Part shown: positions 46,357 to 56,025 of the stretch, one piece after another
Numbering within the stretch: the stretch's first letter is position 1
How the letters are laid out: every line of letters starts with the position of its first letter
NCBI GenBank assembly: GCA_945910395.1
Contig: CAMDYX010000003.1
Span: 1-64,000 of the forward strand
Length of the DNA: 64,000 nucleotides
Origin: an uncultured Agathobacter sp.
GTDB lineage: Bacteria; Bacillota; Clostridia; Lachnospirales; Lachnospiraceae
Reading direction: 5' to 3'
Notes under the pieces: generated by a model
What the model saw: the letters and a program-made list of their open reading frames with translations, nothing else
What the model was told of the DNA's origin: nothing
Databases searched by the model: none
Position numbers and translations under genes: made by a program

Positions 46357-46538
46357 CTCACATTTCAGATTTGTGTACTCGAATGAATTTGCATATTCTA
46401 TTGCAGACACGCTTTCGCTTGGGACGGAATGTAGCGGTACTAAATTCGCAATAAATTGCTCATCAAGTACCGACATTCCTTTACAGTCTGCAATGAAAAT
46501 AGCAAAATTCATTCTCAGCAACACAAATCCGAAATGAG
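46357..46538. repeat. F1 palindromic repeat, copy F (diverged core, opposite orientation)
   Basis: The outer arms CTCACATTTCAGATTTGTGT and ACACAAATCCGAAATGAG and the AATGAATTTGCATAT block are F1, and the TAGCGGTACTAAATTCGC half is kept. The inner stem is instead ATTGCAGAC...GTCTGCAAT and GGAATGT...ACATTCC, again self-complementary. Confidence 0.75.
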
Positions 46539-46579
46539 GTAAAAATTTTAAAAATACTAACATGAAAAAGGAGATTCAT

Positions 46580-46825
46580 ATGGAAAAGCATGTAACTTAC
46601 AAAACAAAGGGTGTATGTTCCCAGCAGATTGATTTGGACCTTGTTGACGGAATCGTCCACAATGTAAAATTTACCGGTGGATGCCGCGGCAACACACAGG
46701 GCGTTGCAAGACTTGCAGAGGGAATGAGCGCAGAAGAGATTATAAAGAGATGCAAGGGCATTGAATGCCGTGGGGATAATTCCTGTCCGAACCAACTCGC
46801 CCTTGCGCTGGAACAGAATCTATAA
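46580..46825 (+). CDS. TSCPD-domain protein (TIGR03905 type)
   Basis: The protein has 81 residues from the ATG at 46580 (AAAGGAG upstream). Four cysteines lie in the TSCPD-like pattern (GVCSQQI, GGCRGN, IKRCKGIECRGDNSCPNQLA), which may bind metal. This domain also forms the C-terminus of some ribonucleotide reductases, where it stands after the catalytic core; stand-alone copies have no known role. The F2 repeat begins at its stop codon. Confidence 0.85.
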   Translation: MEKHVTYKTKGVCSQQIDLDLVDGIVHNVKFTGGCRGNTQGVARLAEGMSAEEIIKRCKGIECRGDNSCPNQLALALEQNL

Positions 46826-47080
46826 TTGTATGATTTTGACGTATAAATTTTATGCTCTGCCTAAAATCAATGGAAAAATGCGGATTTTTGGCAACTTTTA
46901 GGGACGATTGTATGATTTGGCTAGGTGAATTTTTATCTATACCTAAGAATTGACATTTCCTTAGGTACACAGCAAAATTAAAGTCGCTAAATCATACAAT
47001 CGACCGCAAAAACACGGTTTTTCAGCGTCTTTTTTGTAAAAATTAGGTATGCAGAAATTTTTATAGCTCAAAATAGGAAA
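46824..47080. repeat. F2 palindromic repeat, copy 4
   Basis: It opens AATTGTATGATTTTGACG in the TSCPD stop codon and carries GCCTAAAATCAATGG, a central CCTAAGAATT / CCTTAGGTACAC hairpin, AAATCATACAATCGACC and the closing AAATTAGGTATGCAG. Confidence 0.8.
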
Positions 47081-47082
47081 AA

Positions 47083-47114
47083 GTGGAGTTGCAGTCGGGC
47101 AACTCCATTTTTTA
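47083..47114 (+). terminator. intrinsic terminator
   Basis: GGAGTTGC / GCAACTCC is followed by ATTTTTT. F1 copy G starts 5 bases later. Confidence 0.75.
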
Positions 47115-47118
47115 TGTT

Positions 47119-47290
47119 CCTTTTTACATTTGTGTGTCTATAAATGAATTTTGCTATTTGAATCAGAACGTTTAAAAAGCGTCGGCACTTAATGAGCAAA
47201 TACTTACGAATTTAGTACCGTTACGCTTTTTACAAACGAGAGTGGGTTCTGATTCAAATATGCAAATTCATTCAGACACACAAATCTTAC
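47119..47290. repeat. F1 palindromic repeat, copy G
   Basis: The arms have TTTGTGTGTCT and AGACACACAAAT, the same outer-arm subtype as copy B. The right end runs over the nadE stop codon. Confidence 0.85.
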
Positions 47291-49197
47291 CGAATACTTT
47301 CCAGTTCATCCATCCAGATTCTGCCGCTGGCATCCGATGGCATGCGAAGGTCGCCCCTTGGCGATACCGCAACAGTTCCAACCTTCGGTCCGTCCGGCAG
47401 GCAGGATCGTTTGAACTGCTGAGCAAAAAATCTTCGATAAAAATTCTTAAGCCATTTCAAAATAAACGCATCCTCATATTTACCGGCAAATGCAATTTTT
47501 GCAAGACGATAAATTTTCTTTGGAGCAAATCCGAAACGAAGCATATTGTATAGGAAAAAGTCATGAAGCTCATAAGGTCCCACCAGATCTTCGGTTTTCT
47601 GTGAGATTTTTCCATCCTCCGGCGGCAAAAGCTCTGGTGATACCGGGGTGTCTAACACATCAAAAAGCACCTTTTTCAGCACCTCGTCCTGACTTGTATC
47701 CGCATAAAAACGCACCAGGTGGCGAACCAGGGTTTTTGGAACGGAGGAGTTTACCGCATACATGGACATGTGATCTCCGTTGTAGGTGGCCCATCCAAGA
47801 GCAAGCTCTGAAAGGTCTCCGGTTCCGATGACCATTCCCCCGGTCTTGTTGGCAATATCCATAAGAATCTGGGTGCGCTCTCTTGCCTGCCCATTCTCGT
47901 AGGTCACATCATGAATGGCTGCATCATGCTCGATGTCCCTGAAATGAATATTTACAGCATCTTTAATATCAACCTCCTTAAAGGTTGCCTTTAAGGAGTG
48001 AATCAGGCTTACCGCGTTGTCATAGGTACGGTCTGTGGTTCCGAATCCCGGCATGGTTACTGCCACAATATCCCCATGATCCCTGCCAAGTAAATCAAAG
48101 GCACGCACCGTCACCAAAAGCGCCAGGGTAGAATCCAGTCCGCCGGAAATCCCCACCACCGCGGTTTTGGAGTTGGTATGCTCCAGACGCTTCTTTAGTC
48201 CCATTGCCTGAATGTTTAAGATTTCTTCGCAGCGCTCGCTACGCCTTTCCTTGTCCTTTGGCACAAATGGTGCCGGGTCCACAAACCGGGTCAGCTTGGT
48301 ATCCTCGATTTCCAGCTCAAAAGGGATTCCAATATGAGTATCCACCGTCTCAAAGGTGGTCATCCTTCTTCGGTCCGCTTCCAGACGCTCCACATCCAGC
48401 TCCGCCAAAACCACGCCCTCTGTAAAACGTTTGGACTCCGCCAGTATATGTCCGTTTTCCACAATCAGGTCATGTCCGGAATATACCACATCCTGGGTGG
48501 ATTCCCCGTCTCCTGCGGATGCGTAGATATATCCGCAAACCAGCCGGGCGGACTGTCCTTTTACAAGCTCTCTTCGATAAGCTGCTTTTCCTGTCGTCTC
48601 ATCCGATGCGGAAAGGTTTACAATCACGGTAGCCCCCGCCATCGCATGACGGATGCTTGGGGGCTGCAGGGTCCAGAGATCCTCACACAGTTCTGCCGAC
48701 AGCTTCAGTTTTGGATAATTCTTACAGTAAAAAATCAGATCGGTCTGTACCGGCACAATGCTTCCGTCCGGCAGAATCTCATCACAGTCCAGCTTCCCAC
48801 CGGATACAAAATGTCTTGCTTCATAGAATTCATTGTAGTTTGGAAGATAGGTTTTCGGAACCAGACCAAGAATCTCTCCTTTACATACAACAGCCGCCAC
48901 ATTGTACAGCTTCCCACTGATTTCATAGGGAAGCCCCACAAAATAAACCGCATCATAAGAGGTGCTTGCCTCTTTGATTCGCATAAGCTCTTCTTTTGCC
49001 GAGGTGATTAATTTTTCCTGCAAAAACAAATCGTTACAGGTATAGCCTGTAATACATAACTCTGGAAAAACCACTACCTTTGCACCGGCTTCTGCCGTCT
49101 GCTTCATATACCTTCGAATCACTTGTCCGTTATATGTGGTATCAGCAACTCTTATTTTTGGTGTTACCGCTGCTACCTTTACAAATCCGTCTCTCAA
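47287..49197 (-). CDS. nadE: glutamine-dependent NAD+ synthetase
   Basis: The protein has 636 residues. An N-terminal nitrilase-type glutaminase (about 1-290: FPELCITGYT with Glu, GLVPKTYLPN with Lys, SAELCEDLW with Cys) feeds ammonia to the C-terminal synthetase (about 330-640) with the PP-loop GISGGLDST. It makes the last step of NAD synthesis. The start is TTG overlapping the hslO stop (TTGA), with AAAGGAG upstream inside hslO. Its stop codon lies inside the arm of F1 copy G. Confidence 0.96.
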   Translation of the reverse strand: MRDGFVKVAAVTPKIRVADTTYNGQVIRRYMKQTAEAGAKVVVFPELCITGYTCNDLFLQEKLITSAKEELMRIKEASTSYDAVYFVGLPYEISGKLYNVAAVVCKGEILGLVPKTYLPNYNEFYEARHFVSGGKLDCDEILPDGSIVPVQTDLIFYCKNYPKLKLSAELCEDLWTLQPPSIRHAMAGATVIVNLSASDETTGKAAYRRELVKGQSARLVCGYIYASAGDGESTQDVVYSGHDLIVENGHILAESKRFTEGVVLAELDVERLEADRRRMTTFETVDTHIGIPFELEIEDTKLTRFVDPAPFVPKDKERRSERCEEILNIQAMGLKKRLEHTNSKTAVVGISGGLDSTLALLVTVRAFDLLGRDHGDIVAVTMPGFGTTDRTYDNAVSLIHSLKATFKEVDIKDAVNIHFRDIEHDAAIHDVTYENGQARERTQILMDIANKTGGMVIGTGDLSELALGWATYNGDHMSMYAVNSSVPKTLVRHLVRFYADTSQDEVLKKVLFDVLDTPVSPELLPPEDGKISQKTEDLVGPYELHDFFLYNMLRFGFAPKKIYRLAKIAFAGKYEDAFILKWLKNFYRRFFAQQFKRSCLPDGPKVGTVAVSPRGDLRMPSDASGRIWMDELESIR

Positions 49198-50063
49198 CCT
49201 CGAATCTCCTTTAACTCATCTATGCCAAACTGATATGCCTTATTGCAGAACTGGCACTTTACTTCGATACTCTCCCCATCATTTATGATATCCTCCAGAT
49301 CCTTTTTGCTGATGGTTGCAAGGGCACGGGATACTTTTTCCTTCGAACAGTCACAGGAAAAAGCGGCAGGAATGGTATCCGTTACCACAAGGTTCATTTC
49401 TCCCAAAATTTCTTCTAGGATTTCCTCCGGAGTAAGGCCCTTTTCCAGCATTTCCGTTACGGAAGAGATTTCTCCGATTCTTTTTTCCAGCTTTTCAATG
49501 ACATCATCCGGGGTAAAGGGCATCAGCTGAATGATAAATCCACCGGCCTGCTTAACCGAACCGTCGGTGTCAATCAGTACACCAAGTCCAACCGCAGAAG
49601 GAATCTGCTCTGAGGTCGCAAAGTAATAAGTCAGATCCTCAGCGATTTCGCCGGTCTGAAGCTGGCACTGTCCCACATAGGGCTCCTTCATTCCAAGATC
49701 CTTAATAACGCTCAACACCCCAAGATCCAAGGCTCCTCCCACATCAAGCTTTCCGATTTTATTCGGAGGCAGATCTACATTTGGATTTACTGCAAAGCCT
49801 TTGACATTTCCTTTTGAGTCAGCGGTTACCGTAAGTCCCTGTGCCGGTCCGCTGCACTGAATCTGAAGCGTCAAAAGGTCCTTCTCTCCCTTCATCATGC
49901 TGCCCATCATGGCTCCGCCGGTCAAAAGCCGGCCAAGTGCCGCAGTCATGGTGGGAGATGTATTGTGATCGATTCTTGCGGTTTCCACCATCTCCCTTGA
50001 AGTAATTGCAAATGCGCGAATGCTGCTGTCCGCCGCTGTCGCACGCACAATATAGTCTGACAT
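49194..50063 (-). CDS. hslO: redox-regulated chaperone Hsp33
   Basis: The protein has 289 residues. The redox-switch zinc site is intact: C-x-C in SCDCSKE and C-x-x-C in CQFCNKAY near the C-terminus (about 237-270). It holds unfolded proteins under oxidative stress. AAGGAG precedes the ATG. nadE follows with overlap. Confidence 0.96.
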   Translation of the reverse strand: MSDYIVRATAADSSIRAFAITSREMVETARIDHNTSPTMTAALGRLLTGGAMMGSMMKGEKDLLTLQIQCSGPAQGLTVTADSKGNVKGFAVNPNVDLPPNKIGKLDVGGALDLGVLSVIKDLGMKEPYVGQCQLQTGEIAEDLTYYFATSEQIPSAVGLGVLIDTDGSVKQAGGFIIQLMPFTPDDVIEKLEKRIGEISSVTEMLEKGLTPEEILEEILGEMNLVVTDTIPAAFSCDCSKEKVSRALATISKKDLEDIINDGESIEVKCQFCNKAYQFGIDELKEIRG

Positions 50064-50143
50064 ATTTTTATTTCTCCTTTATTTTCTCATCTTTTTTCTT
50101 TTCTATTCTTTTCTCGATTGTTTTACGAATTCTGATTTTTTTA

Positions 50144-50325
50144 CCTCTTTTCGGAATTGTGTTCCTGAGAATGAATTTTGCTATTTGAATCAGAACGTTT
50201 AAAAAGCGTCGGTACTTAATGAGCAATTTATTGCGAATTTAGTACCGCTACGCTTTTTACAAACGAGAGTGGGTTCTGATTCAAATATGCAAATTCATTC
50301 AGGAACTCTTTTCCGAAATGGAATT
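50144..50325. repeat. F1 palindromic repeat, copy H
   Basis: Arms CTCTTTTCGGAATTGTGTTC and CAGGAACTCTTTTCCGAAAT bracket a full core. The right arm encodes the last residues and stop of the methyltransferase gene. Confidence 0.85.
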
Positions 50326-51102
50326 TTCTTTTTTACACTCTCTTGCAAGGATCAGCATACGCTCCGATTCTTCACCTAAGGGCTCTCTGGTATAGTCATC
50401 ATACACAGCAACCCATTCCATCCCGGCCTCTTCGATCAGGCGCCTTATTGTGGAAAGGGAATAGCTTTTCTGGTAATGGGTTTCTGAAAACCTAAGGAAA
50501 CAGGGCTCTTTTTCCTTCTGTTTTCGAATAAAAAGCGTCAGGTCATACTCATTGATCCTGCTTTCCTCATCATAATAATTTTCCCAGATAAAGCTGCTTT
50601 CCTCCCGATTCTCCGCAAATGTATTTTCCGCCAGAAGCTTCTGGTATTTAAATGGGGTATTCATGTCAAAAACAAACAGCCCGCCGGGATCTAAATAATT
50701 ATTGACCAGTCGAAATACGGTAAAAAGCTCTTCCTCATTCAGAATATAATTGAAGCTGTCGCAGCCGCTGTAAACAGCAGAAACCGTCCCGTACAGTTCA
50801 AACTCCTGCATGTCCTGAAGGAGATACAAAATATCTTTTCGCCCCTCCTTTTTCTCTTTGCTTTGTTCCTCTTCCCTGGCGATATCCAGCATTTCCACAG
50901 AATTATCGACGCCGATCATGTCGTACCCTGCGTCTGCAAGAAGCCTTGCCATTTTTCCCGTTCCACAACCCAAATCCAGAACAATCCCATCCCGGATTCC
51001 ATGCTCCCTTAAAAGTTCCACAAGGTATTTGCTCCAGCTTTCGTAGGGAACATTATCCATAAATAAATCATATACCTTCGCAAAGCTTGTATAAGCGTCC
51101 AT
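50299..51102 (-). CDS. SAM-dependent methyltransferase
   Basis: The protein has 267 residues. It is a class I methyltransferase fold with motif I VLDLGCGTGKMARL (about 40), an acidic residue ending the second strand (GVDNSVEML) and a long C-terminal part. The substrate is unknown; small-molecule type is likely. The last eight residues (NSISEKSS) and the TGA are supplied by the arm of F1 copy H, so the natural C-terminus may have been changed by the repeat. Confidence 0.88.
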   Translation of the reverse strand: MDAYTSFAKVYDLFMDNVPYESWSKYLVELLREHGIRDGIVLDLGCGTGKMARLLADAGYDMIGVDNSVEMLDIAREEEQSKEKKEGRKDILYLLQDMQEFELYGTVSAVYSGCDSFNYILNEEELFTVFRLVNNYLDPGGLFVFDMNTPFKYQKLLAENTFAENREESSFIWENYYDEESRINEYDLTLFIRKQKEKEPCFLRFSETHYQKSYSLSTIRRLIEEAGMEWVAVYDDYTREPLGEESERMLILARECKKENSISEKSS

Positions 51103-51260
51103 TTTCTACATAAAATCCTTTCATTTCTGCATAAAATATACAGGCAAAACCAAGATAATACTATCAACTTTTTATAGGAAAAGCAAGGTTGATTCTTCGG
51201 TTCGATTCCATTATACTAATTTTATGAACTAAGGAATTTCGAATAAGAAAGGTTCTTAAC

Positions 51261-52304
51261 ATGACAGAGAACTACGAGCATTATATTACCCGTAATATCC
51301 GTGCCTTTTATCGCAGGCGGCTGTTTTCACCCCTTGTCTATCTTACAATTTTGTTGTTATTATGGTTCCTTTTTCCACTGGGAAACATTCTGTTTCCTGT
51401 TACCATAACCCAAAATGCCTCCTTTCGGAGCGTATATCAGTCCAACCAGCGATATGCGAAGGCAGCCTTTACGGATCTAACCTTTACCGGATATACCAGC
51501 AAAAAATATAATAATACAGACGGATACTTTTACTATGGAATCTGGAACGAGGAATGTGTGATCGTGCTTCTTTCTCCGGAGACCTGCGAGGAAGGATTAC
51601 CAACCATCGACAACATAACCATTCATGGAAAAATCGTAAAAAGCAACGACACCTACAAGGCTCTGCTGTCCAAGCTTTCCTCGGCCCTTGACTGGACTGA
51701 GAGCGGTATTATCAATCAGATGCCAGCATACTATTTCAGCGAACCTGATTACAATACCTTTACTACAATCCTTTTATTTATCGTTTATTTCGGCACTATG
51801 CTGTATGCACTTATCTGTCTCTTTATTTATATGCTGTATATTCATGTTCCTCATCTGGCACCGGCCTGCCAGAACCTGGTGGTCTTTGGTCATCCAAAGC
51901 AGATGTTGGAAGAGGCGGAGGAAGAGCTTGCTACTTTGCCACAGCTTGCAACCGAGGATATGTTCATTACAGAGCATTATTTTATCATGACCTCACCCTA
52001 CGGAAATGCAATTGTACCAATACAGGAAATTTTATGGATTTACAAGTATTCCACCCTGCACAAATTCCTTTGGTATCATTTTAGTATCTCCTATACCATG
52101 CACATTACCGCAAAGAAGCATTTGTATATCCATTGCCCGAAAAATATCAAGTCGGATATCGATGGTATCATGGATTATCTGGCAGAAGCAAACCACGACA
52201 TCTTAGTTGGTTTTTCAGAAGAGAATCGCTTAAAGGTAGAAAAAGTACTCGGAAAACCCTTCCATATTGAAAAGCTGATTGCACTGATGCACCGCAAAAT
52301 ATAA
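51261..52304 (+). CDS. membrane protein of unknown function
   Basis: The protein has 347 residues: transmembrane helix about 24-44, an outside segment of about 125 residues, a second long helix (about 172-198), and a C-terminal cytoplasmic domain. The latter has IVPIQEILWIYKY and YTMHITAKKHLYIHCPK, which looks like a small PH-like beta domain. I do not recognise the family beyond similar Lachnospiraceae membrane proteins. It is a single gene with its own terminator. Confidence 0.75.
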   Translation: MTENYEHYITRNIRAFYRRRLFSPLVYLTILLLLWFLFPLGNILFPVTITQNASFRSVYQSNQRYAKAAFTDLTFTGYTSKKYNNTDGYFYYGIWNEECVIVLLSPETCEEGLPTIDNITIHGKIVKSNDTYKALLSKLSSALDWTESGIINQMPAYYFSEPDYNTFTTILLFIVYFGTMLYALICLFIYMLYIHVPHLAPACQNLVVFGHPKQMLEEAEEELATLPQLATEDMFITEHYFIMTSPYGNAIVPIQEILWIYKYSTLHKFLWYHFSISYTMHITAKKHLYIHCPKNIKSDIDGIMDYLAEANHDILVGFSEENRLKVEKVLGKPFHIEKLIALMHRKI

Positions 52305-52308
52305 AAAA

Positions 52309-52360
52309 TGACCTCCAATCCCTCGATGTTTTTCGAGCTTTTGGAGGTCAATCTCTTTTT
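52309..52360. terminator. bidirectional intrinsic terminator
   Basis: TGACCTCCAA / TTGGAGGTCA is a 10-bp stem with a T-rich tail on both sides, between convergent genes. Confidence 0.75.
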
Positions 52361-52377
52361 CTGAGCCAAAAAATTCC

Positions 52378-53967
52378 TTATGTATTTTTCTTTATTGCAT
52401 CCTTATTTCGATACATTTTCCTGTCTGCCCGATCTCTGGTACTCTCAAAGGTCTCATCCCCACATTTGTGAACTGCATATCCTACTGCAATTCCAATCTT
52501 AAGTTCTTCGCTTTTCTGGTTAAACTCTTCCTCTTCCTTTCGAAGCTTATCAATATAATGCTCAACATCAATTTTTGACCCACGGTGTATAACCGCGCAG
52601 AACTCATCCCCGCCGATTCGATAGCACTTTCCAATGGTTCCGAATACCCGCTTAATCATCTGGGCAGCTTCTGTAATATAGATATCCCCCGCTTTATGTC
52701 CAAGGGAATCATTGCAGCCCTTTAAGTTATTCAGGTCAAAGGTTGCAATCAGAATATCCTCAAAATTCGTATGGCGCTCTTCCCATGCCTCAAAGGCACT
52801 GCGGTTTAAAAGTCCGGTCATAACGTCTGTCTCTGCCATACTTTTATAATATTCGGCCTTTCGCCCCTCTTCCATCTGCCGGAACACATCCGATAAACTC
52901 TCGCTACCAAGAACAATGATATACATCAGCATACCAACTTTTCCCAGCACATCGGTCTGCTCAAAGCCATTATAATACGCAAACATATCTGCCAAAAAAG
53001 AGGTTACCAGCGCTATCGTTGCAATCAGATTTGCCTTGACCCGATGGGTAAATCCTCGCTTTCTTATACAGTAAATCAAGGTTCCTATCATATATAGGAC
53101 GGACAGAATCATCATGCAGTGAATCCATTTTGCAGTAGTCTTAAATTCTGCAACCCTGCAGATGTGTAAAATCGGAAGGATCGCGCCGAGCGCAATGGAT
53201 AGTAGCGATAATACAGTGCTGATGAAAGCTCTTTTTATCTTGAAAAAGTGGCGCACAAACTGAATGAACGGCATGGGCATCAGAAGCAGCAGCGTATATC
53301 CGATAGCGGAACCCACCGTCCGGTTTTGCATCATAATCATCGCAATATCCGTCTCATTCATGGACCAGAGTCCAAGAAGCACCGCAAACATACCAAAACA
53401 GATCATTGCCGGATCTGCCTTGGAGCGTTTTCTTGAAATAATCCAGTAAAGTATCAGTGAAAAACCGACAATAATAATCAGCCCGCTCAGACTAAATGCC
53501 AGTAGGGAATCCGCTATGATGGACCGATACATTGCAATCCCATCTCCATAATAGAAAAAGCAGTTTGCATTTCTTGCTGACGGATACATACTCGTAAAGC
53601 GTACCAATAGGTCGGTGGTATTTGTTGGGAGCTCTACCATGTTAATGGTTGTTCCCGGTGATATTCCATAGATGGAAGGAATCGCTTCAAGACTGTATAC
53701 CAGAGCACCATCCGCAAAGACAAACACCGTCTGGTGACTGCTTAGAAATCGAAGTGCCATGCCATTTTCCGATGGTTGTTCTAAGGTAAACTGGTATTCT
53801 ACGGTATCCTCATCCAGTGCAAGCTCAGAATCCGGATAAAGCTCAATCTGTGCAGTCTGCTCGACATGACTCACAATCTTATTTTTTCCCACAAGTAAGC
53901 CAATGATCAAATATAACCCCAACGGGACAAGTATTGACAGATAACATATTCTTACGATCTTTTTCAA
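52378..53967 (-). CDS. membrane-bound diguanylate cyclase (7TM-GGDEF)
   Basis: The protein has 529 residues: an N-terminal helix, an outside beta domain (about 30-155), seven transmembrane helices (about 160-360) in the style of 7TMR-DISM sensors, then GGDEF (about 375-525) with RIGGDEF intact. No RxxD inhibitory site is seen five residues before the motif. It is one of four GGDEF proteins in this window. Confidence 0.9.
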   Translation of the reverse strand: MKKIVRICYLSILVPLGLYLIIGLLVGKNKIVSHVEQTAQIELYPDSELALDEDTVEYQFTLEQPSENGMALRFLSSHQTVFVFADGALVYSLEAIPSIYGISPGTTINMVELPTNTTDLLVRFTSMYPSARNANCFFYYGDGIAMYRSIIADSLLAFSLSGLIIIVGFSLILYWIISRKRSKADPAMICFGMFAVLLGLWSMNETDIAMIMMQNRTVGSAIGYTLLLLMPMPFIQFVRHFFKIKRAFISTVLSLLSIALGAILPILHICRVAEFKTTAKWIHCMMILSVLYMIGTLIYCIRKRGFTHRVKANLIATIALVTSFLADMFAYYNGFEQTDVLGKVGMLMYIIVLGSESLSDVFRQMEEGRKAEYYKSMAETDVMTGLLNRSAFEAWEERHTNFEDILIATFDLNNLKGCNDSLGHKAGDIYITEAAQMIKRVFGTIGKCYRIGGDEFCAVIHRGSKIDVEHYIDKLRKEEEEFNQKSEELKIGIAVGYAVHKCGDETFESTRDRADRKMYRNKDAIKKNT

Positions 53968-53997
53968 GCATTGACCTCCTTCTTCTATCCTGATAGT

Positions 53998-54696
53998 TTA
54001 AAAGCCAAATATCCCCTTTGCAGCACAAAAAATAATTGGCACCAATAACGCCGGTAATAAATTAAGCGTCTGACAATTTTTAATCTTCAAAATGTTAATT
54101 CCAGAAGCTGCAATCAGAATCCCTCCTACAATGGATAATTCTGTAATCAGATCCGAAAGGGCATCTCCTGTAAAAAATGCCGTACATACATATTTTGCCA
54201 GCAGGTAAAAGGTTCCCTGCCACAAAAAAAGCACCGGTGCTGCAAGAATCATACCGATTCCATAAGTAGATGCTAACACCATGGAGGTCACAAGGTCAAG
54301 AGTTGCATTTGTAAAAAGATACGTATGATCTCCATACAATGCACTCATAACCGGTCCAAGTATGGAAAGCGTTCCAATACAATATAATAGGATTCCGGTT
54401 GCAAGGCCTTCCCCCAGGTTTCCATTGGAATACTTCGCCACCAGCTTTTGAAATCTGCCGTCAATATCCAACATCGTTCCAACAAGTCCTCCAATGGCAA
54501 GACTTACAATAAACAGAACCGGATAGCTGCTGTTTGGCATGTGACTGACTACCGCATTGATTCCAAGCGCCGTGGCAGCAAGTCCCATGGCTGTAAAAAG
54601 CACATTCTGGTACTTTTCTTTGATTCCTTTTTTCACGATGCTGCCAACAATACTTCCGATACAGATCGTGCAGACATTTACAATTGTTCCTATCAA
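53998..54696 (-). CDS. DUF554 membrane protein
   Basis: The protein has 232 residues with about six to seven transmembrane helices and the family-typical start MIGTIVNVCTICIGSIVGS and GLAATALGINAV. It is the YdfK/YqgA family with no settled function. The next gene downstream is the GGDEF protein, 30 bases away. Confidence 0.85.
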   Translation of the reverse strand: MIGTIVNVCTICIGSIVGSIVKKGIKEKYQNVLFTAMGLAATALGINAVVSHMPNSSYPVLFIVSLAIGGLVGTMLDIDGRFQKLVAKYSNGNLGEGLATGILLYCIGTLSILGPVMSALYGDHTYLFTNATLDLVTSMVLASTYGIGMILAAPVLFLWQGTFYLLAKYVCTAFFTGDALSDLITELSIVGGILIAASGINILKIKNCQTLNLLPALLVPIIFCAAKGIFGF

Positions 54697-54723
54697 TTTT
54701 TTCTCCTACCTGTATAGCTTTTA

Positions 54724-54902
54724 TTCCATTTCGAAATTGTGCTCCTGAATGAATTTTGCTATTTGAATCAGAACCCACCTGCGTTTGTAAAAAGCGTAAC
54801 GGTACTAAATTCGCAATACATTGCTCATTAAGTGCCGACGCTTTTTAAACGTTCTGATTCAAATAGCAAAATTCATTCAAGAACACAATTCCGAAAAGGG
54901 AT
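54724..54902. repeat. F1 palindromic repeat, copy I (opposite orientation)
   Basis: Arms CATTTCGAAATTGTGCTCCT and AAGAACACAATTCCGAAAAG bracket the core, read in reverse (GGTACTAAATTCGCAATAC, TTAAGTGCCGACGC). It is close to the stop of the MraY-like gene. Confidence 0.85.
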
Positions 54903-54914
54903 TCACTTTTTTCT

Positions 54915-55877
54915 CTAAATCATCACCATATACACCGTTGCCAGGGAAATCACAATCTGTATAATTGCAAATCGAAATACCACCTGGGCATTGGACCAGT
55001 CGAGACGTTTTCTGGCATGATCATGAAGGGGTGTTGTCACGTTCTTTAAAATATGTATTTTAAAGAAACGAAGCAATGCAACCTTAATGAGACCCAGACC
55101 ACCATCTAAAATAAATACTGCTGCAATCGGAAGGAAAAGGAACGGGCATCCTGACTTTAGTGCAACAATCGCCAGAAAAATCCCCTGGGCCCGAGACCCT
55201 GCATCTCCCATCAAAAGCTTGCTGGGCGTCGCATTGTACCACAGATATCCAAGCTCGCATACTGCAAAAAGTAAAATACAGAAATGAAAGGTATCCTCTA
55301 CCCCAAGCATATTATCAATCAGAAAGAAGGTCATGATGGAAATCACCGTAAGGGTTCCTGACAAGCCGTCCACGCCATCCGTACAGTTCACAACATTGAT
55401 GGAGGCCCACACTAAAATAACCACTAATACAGCAAACAGAACCGGTGGGAACTCAACACTTTTCCCAACAACTGCAAAATTTACCGTAGTTCCGTTAAAA
55501 TGCATATAGGCCAGGGCAACTACGATTGCCACTACCAGATCAAGAAATCCCTTCAGATACTCTCCCCAGGGCTTTTCTGCGGCATCATCAAAGAAACCGG
55601 TAAACATTTCCACCACAATCAGAATCAGATAAATGATGATTTCTTTGTTGATTTCTGCAAACAAAAGAGTAGAACAGGCAAAAACTAAAACAAATATAAT
55701 TCCGGCGCCTCTCGGTTTTCCGGCAGAAAGCTTCCCTTCTACTGCAAACTGGCGTCCCATATCCTTCGGTAAAAAGCGGTTCAGCTTTGCGATTGCAAGA
55801 CAGGTTGCTCCAAACGCAAACAAAATTCCAATAAACGCAATGACGGAAAAATCATATGCTCCGATGTAATTAACCAT
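54915..55877 (-). CDS. MraY/WecA-family phospho-sugar transferase
   Basis: The protein has 320 residues from the ATG at 55877 (GGAGGAG upstream). It has about ten transmembrane helices and the family motifs NCTDGVDGL, LMGDAGSRAQG and TPLHDHARKR. It moves a sugar phosphate onto a lipid carrier. The last motif resembles the HHHFE region of MraY but reads HDHARKR, and the gene is not in a mur/dcw cluster, so this may be a second MraY-like enzyme for another envelope polymer. Confidence 0.85.
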   Translation of the reverse strand: MVNYIGAYDFSVIAFIGILFAFGATCLAIAKLNRFLPKDMGRQFAVEGKLSAGKPRGAGIIFVLVFACSTLLFAEINKEIIIYLILIVVEMFTGFFDDAAEKPWGEYLKGFLDLVVAIVVALAYMHFNGTTVNFAVVGKSVEFPPVLFAVLVVILVWASINVVNCTDGVDGLSGTLTVISIMTFFLIDNMLGVEDTFHFCILLFAVCELGYLWYNATPSKLLMGDAGSRAQGIFLAIVALKSGCPFLFLPIAAVFILDGGLGLIKVALLRFFKIHILKNVTTPLHDHARKRLDWSNAQVVFRFAIIQIVISLATVYMVMI

Positions 55878-55953
55878 ACTCTCTCCTCCTTCGGAACTGT
55901 TAAACACATACCAAATAATTATATAAGGCGGAAGAAAAAAAGTAAAGTTCTAC

Positions 55954-55981
55954 TTGCATTTTAAAAAGAATGTGTTATTAT
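55954..55981 (+). promoter_or_regulatory. sigma-A promoter of the aldolase gene
   Basis: TTGCAT (55954-55959), a 16-base spacer and TATTAT (55976-55981). Confidence 0.5.
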
Positions 55982-55992
55982 GTACTCACATG

Positions 55993-56008
55993 CTTTAAAG
56001 TGTTAAAG
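55993..56008 (+). promoter_or_regulatory. possible operator, inverted repeat
   Basis: CTTTAA-AGTG-TTAAAG just downstream of the promoter and before the ribosome site. A repressor bound here would block transcription; none can be named. Confidence 0.35.
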
Positions 56009-56025
56009 TACAGGAGGAAGAAAAA

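Noticed and set aside
46580..46825. TSCPD protein as a broken ribonucleotide reductase fragment
   Set aside because: It has its own start with AAAGGAG, a full set of cysteines and a normal stop; stand-alone members of this size are common.
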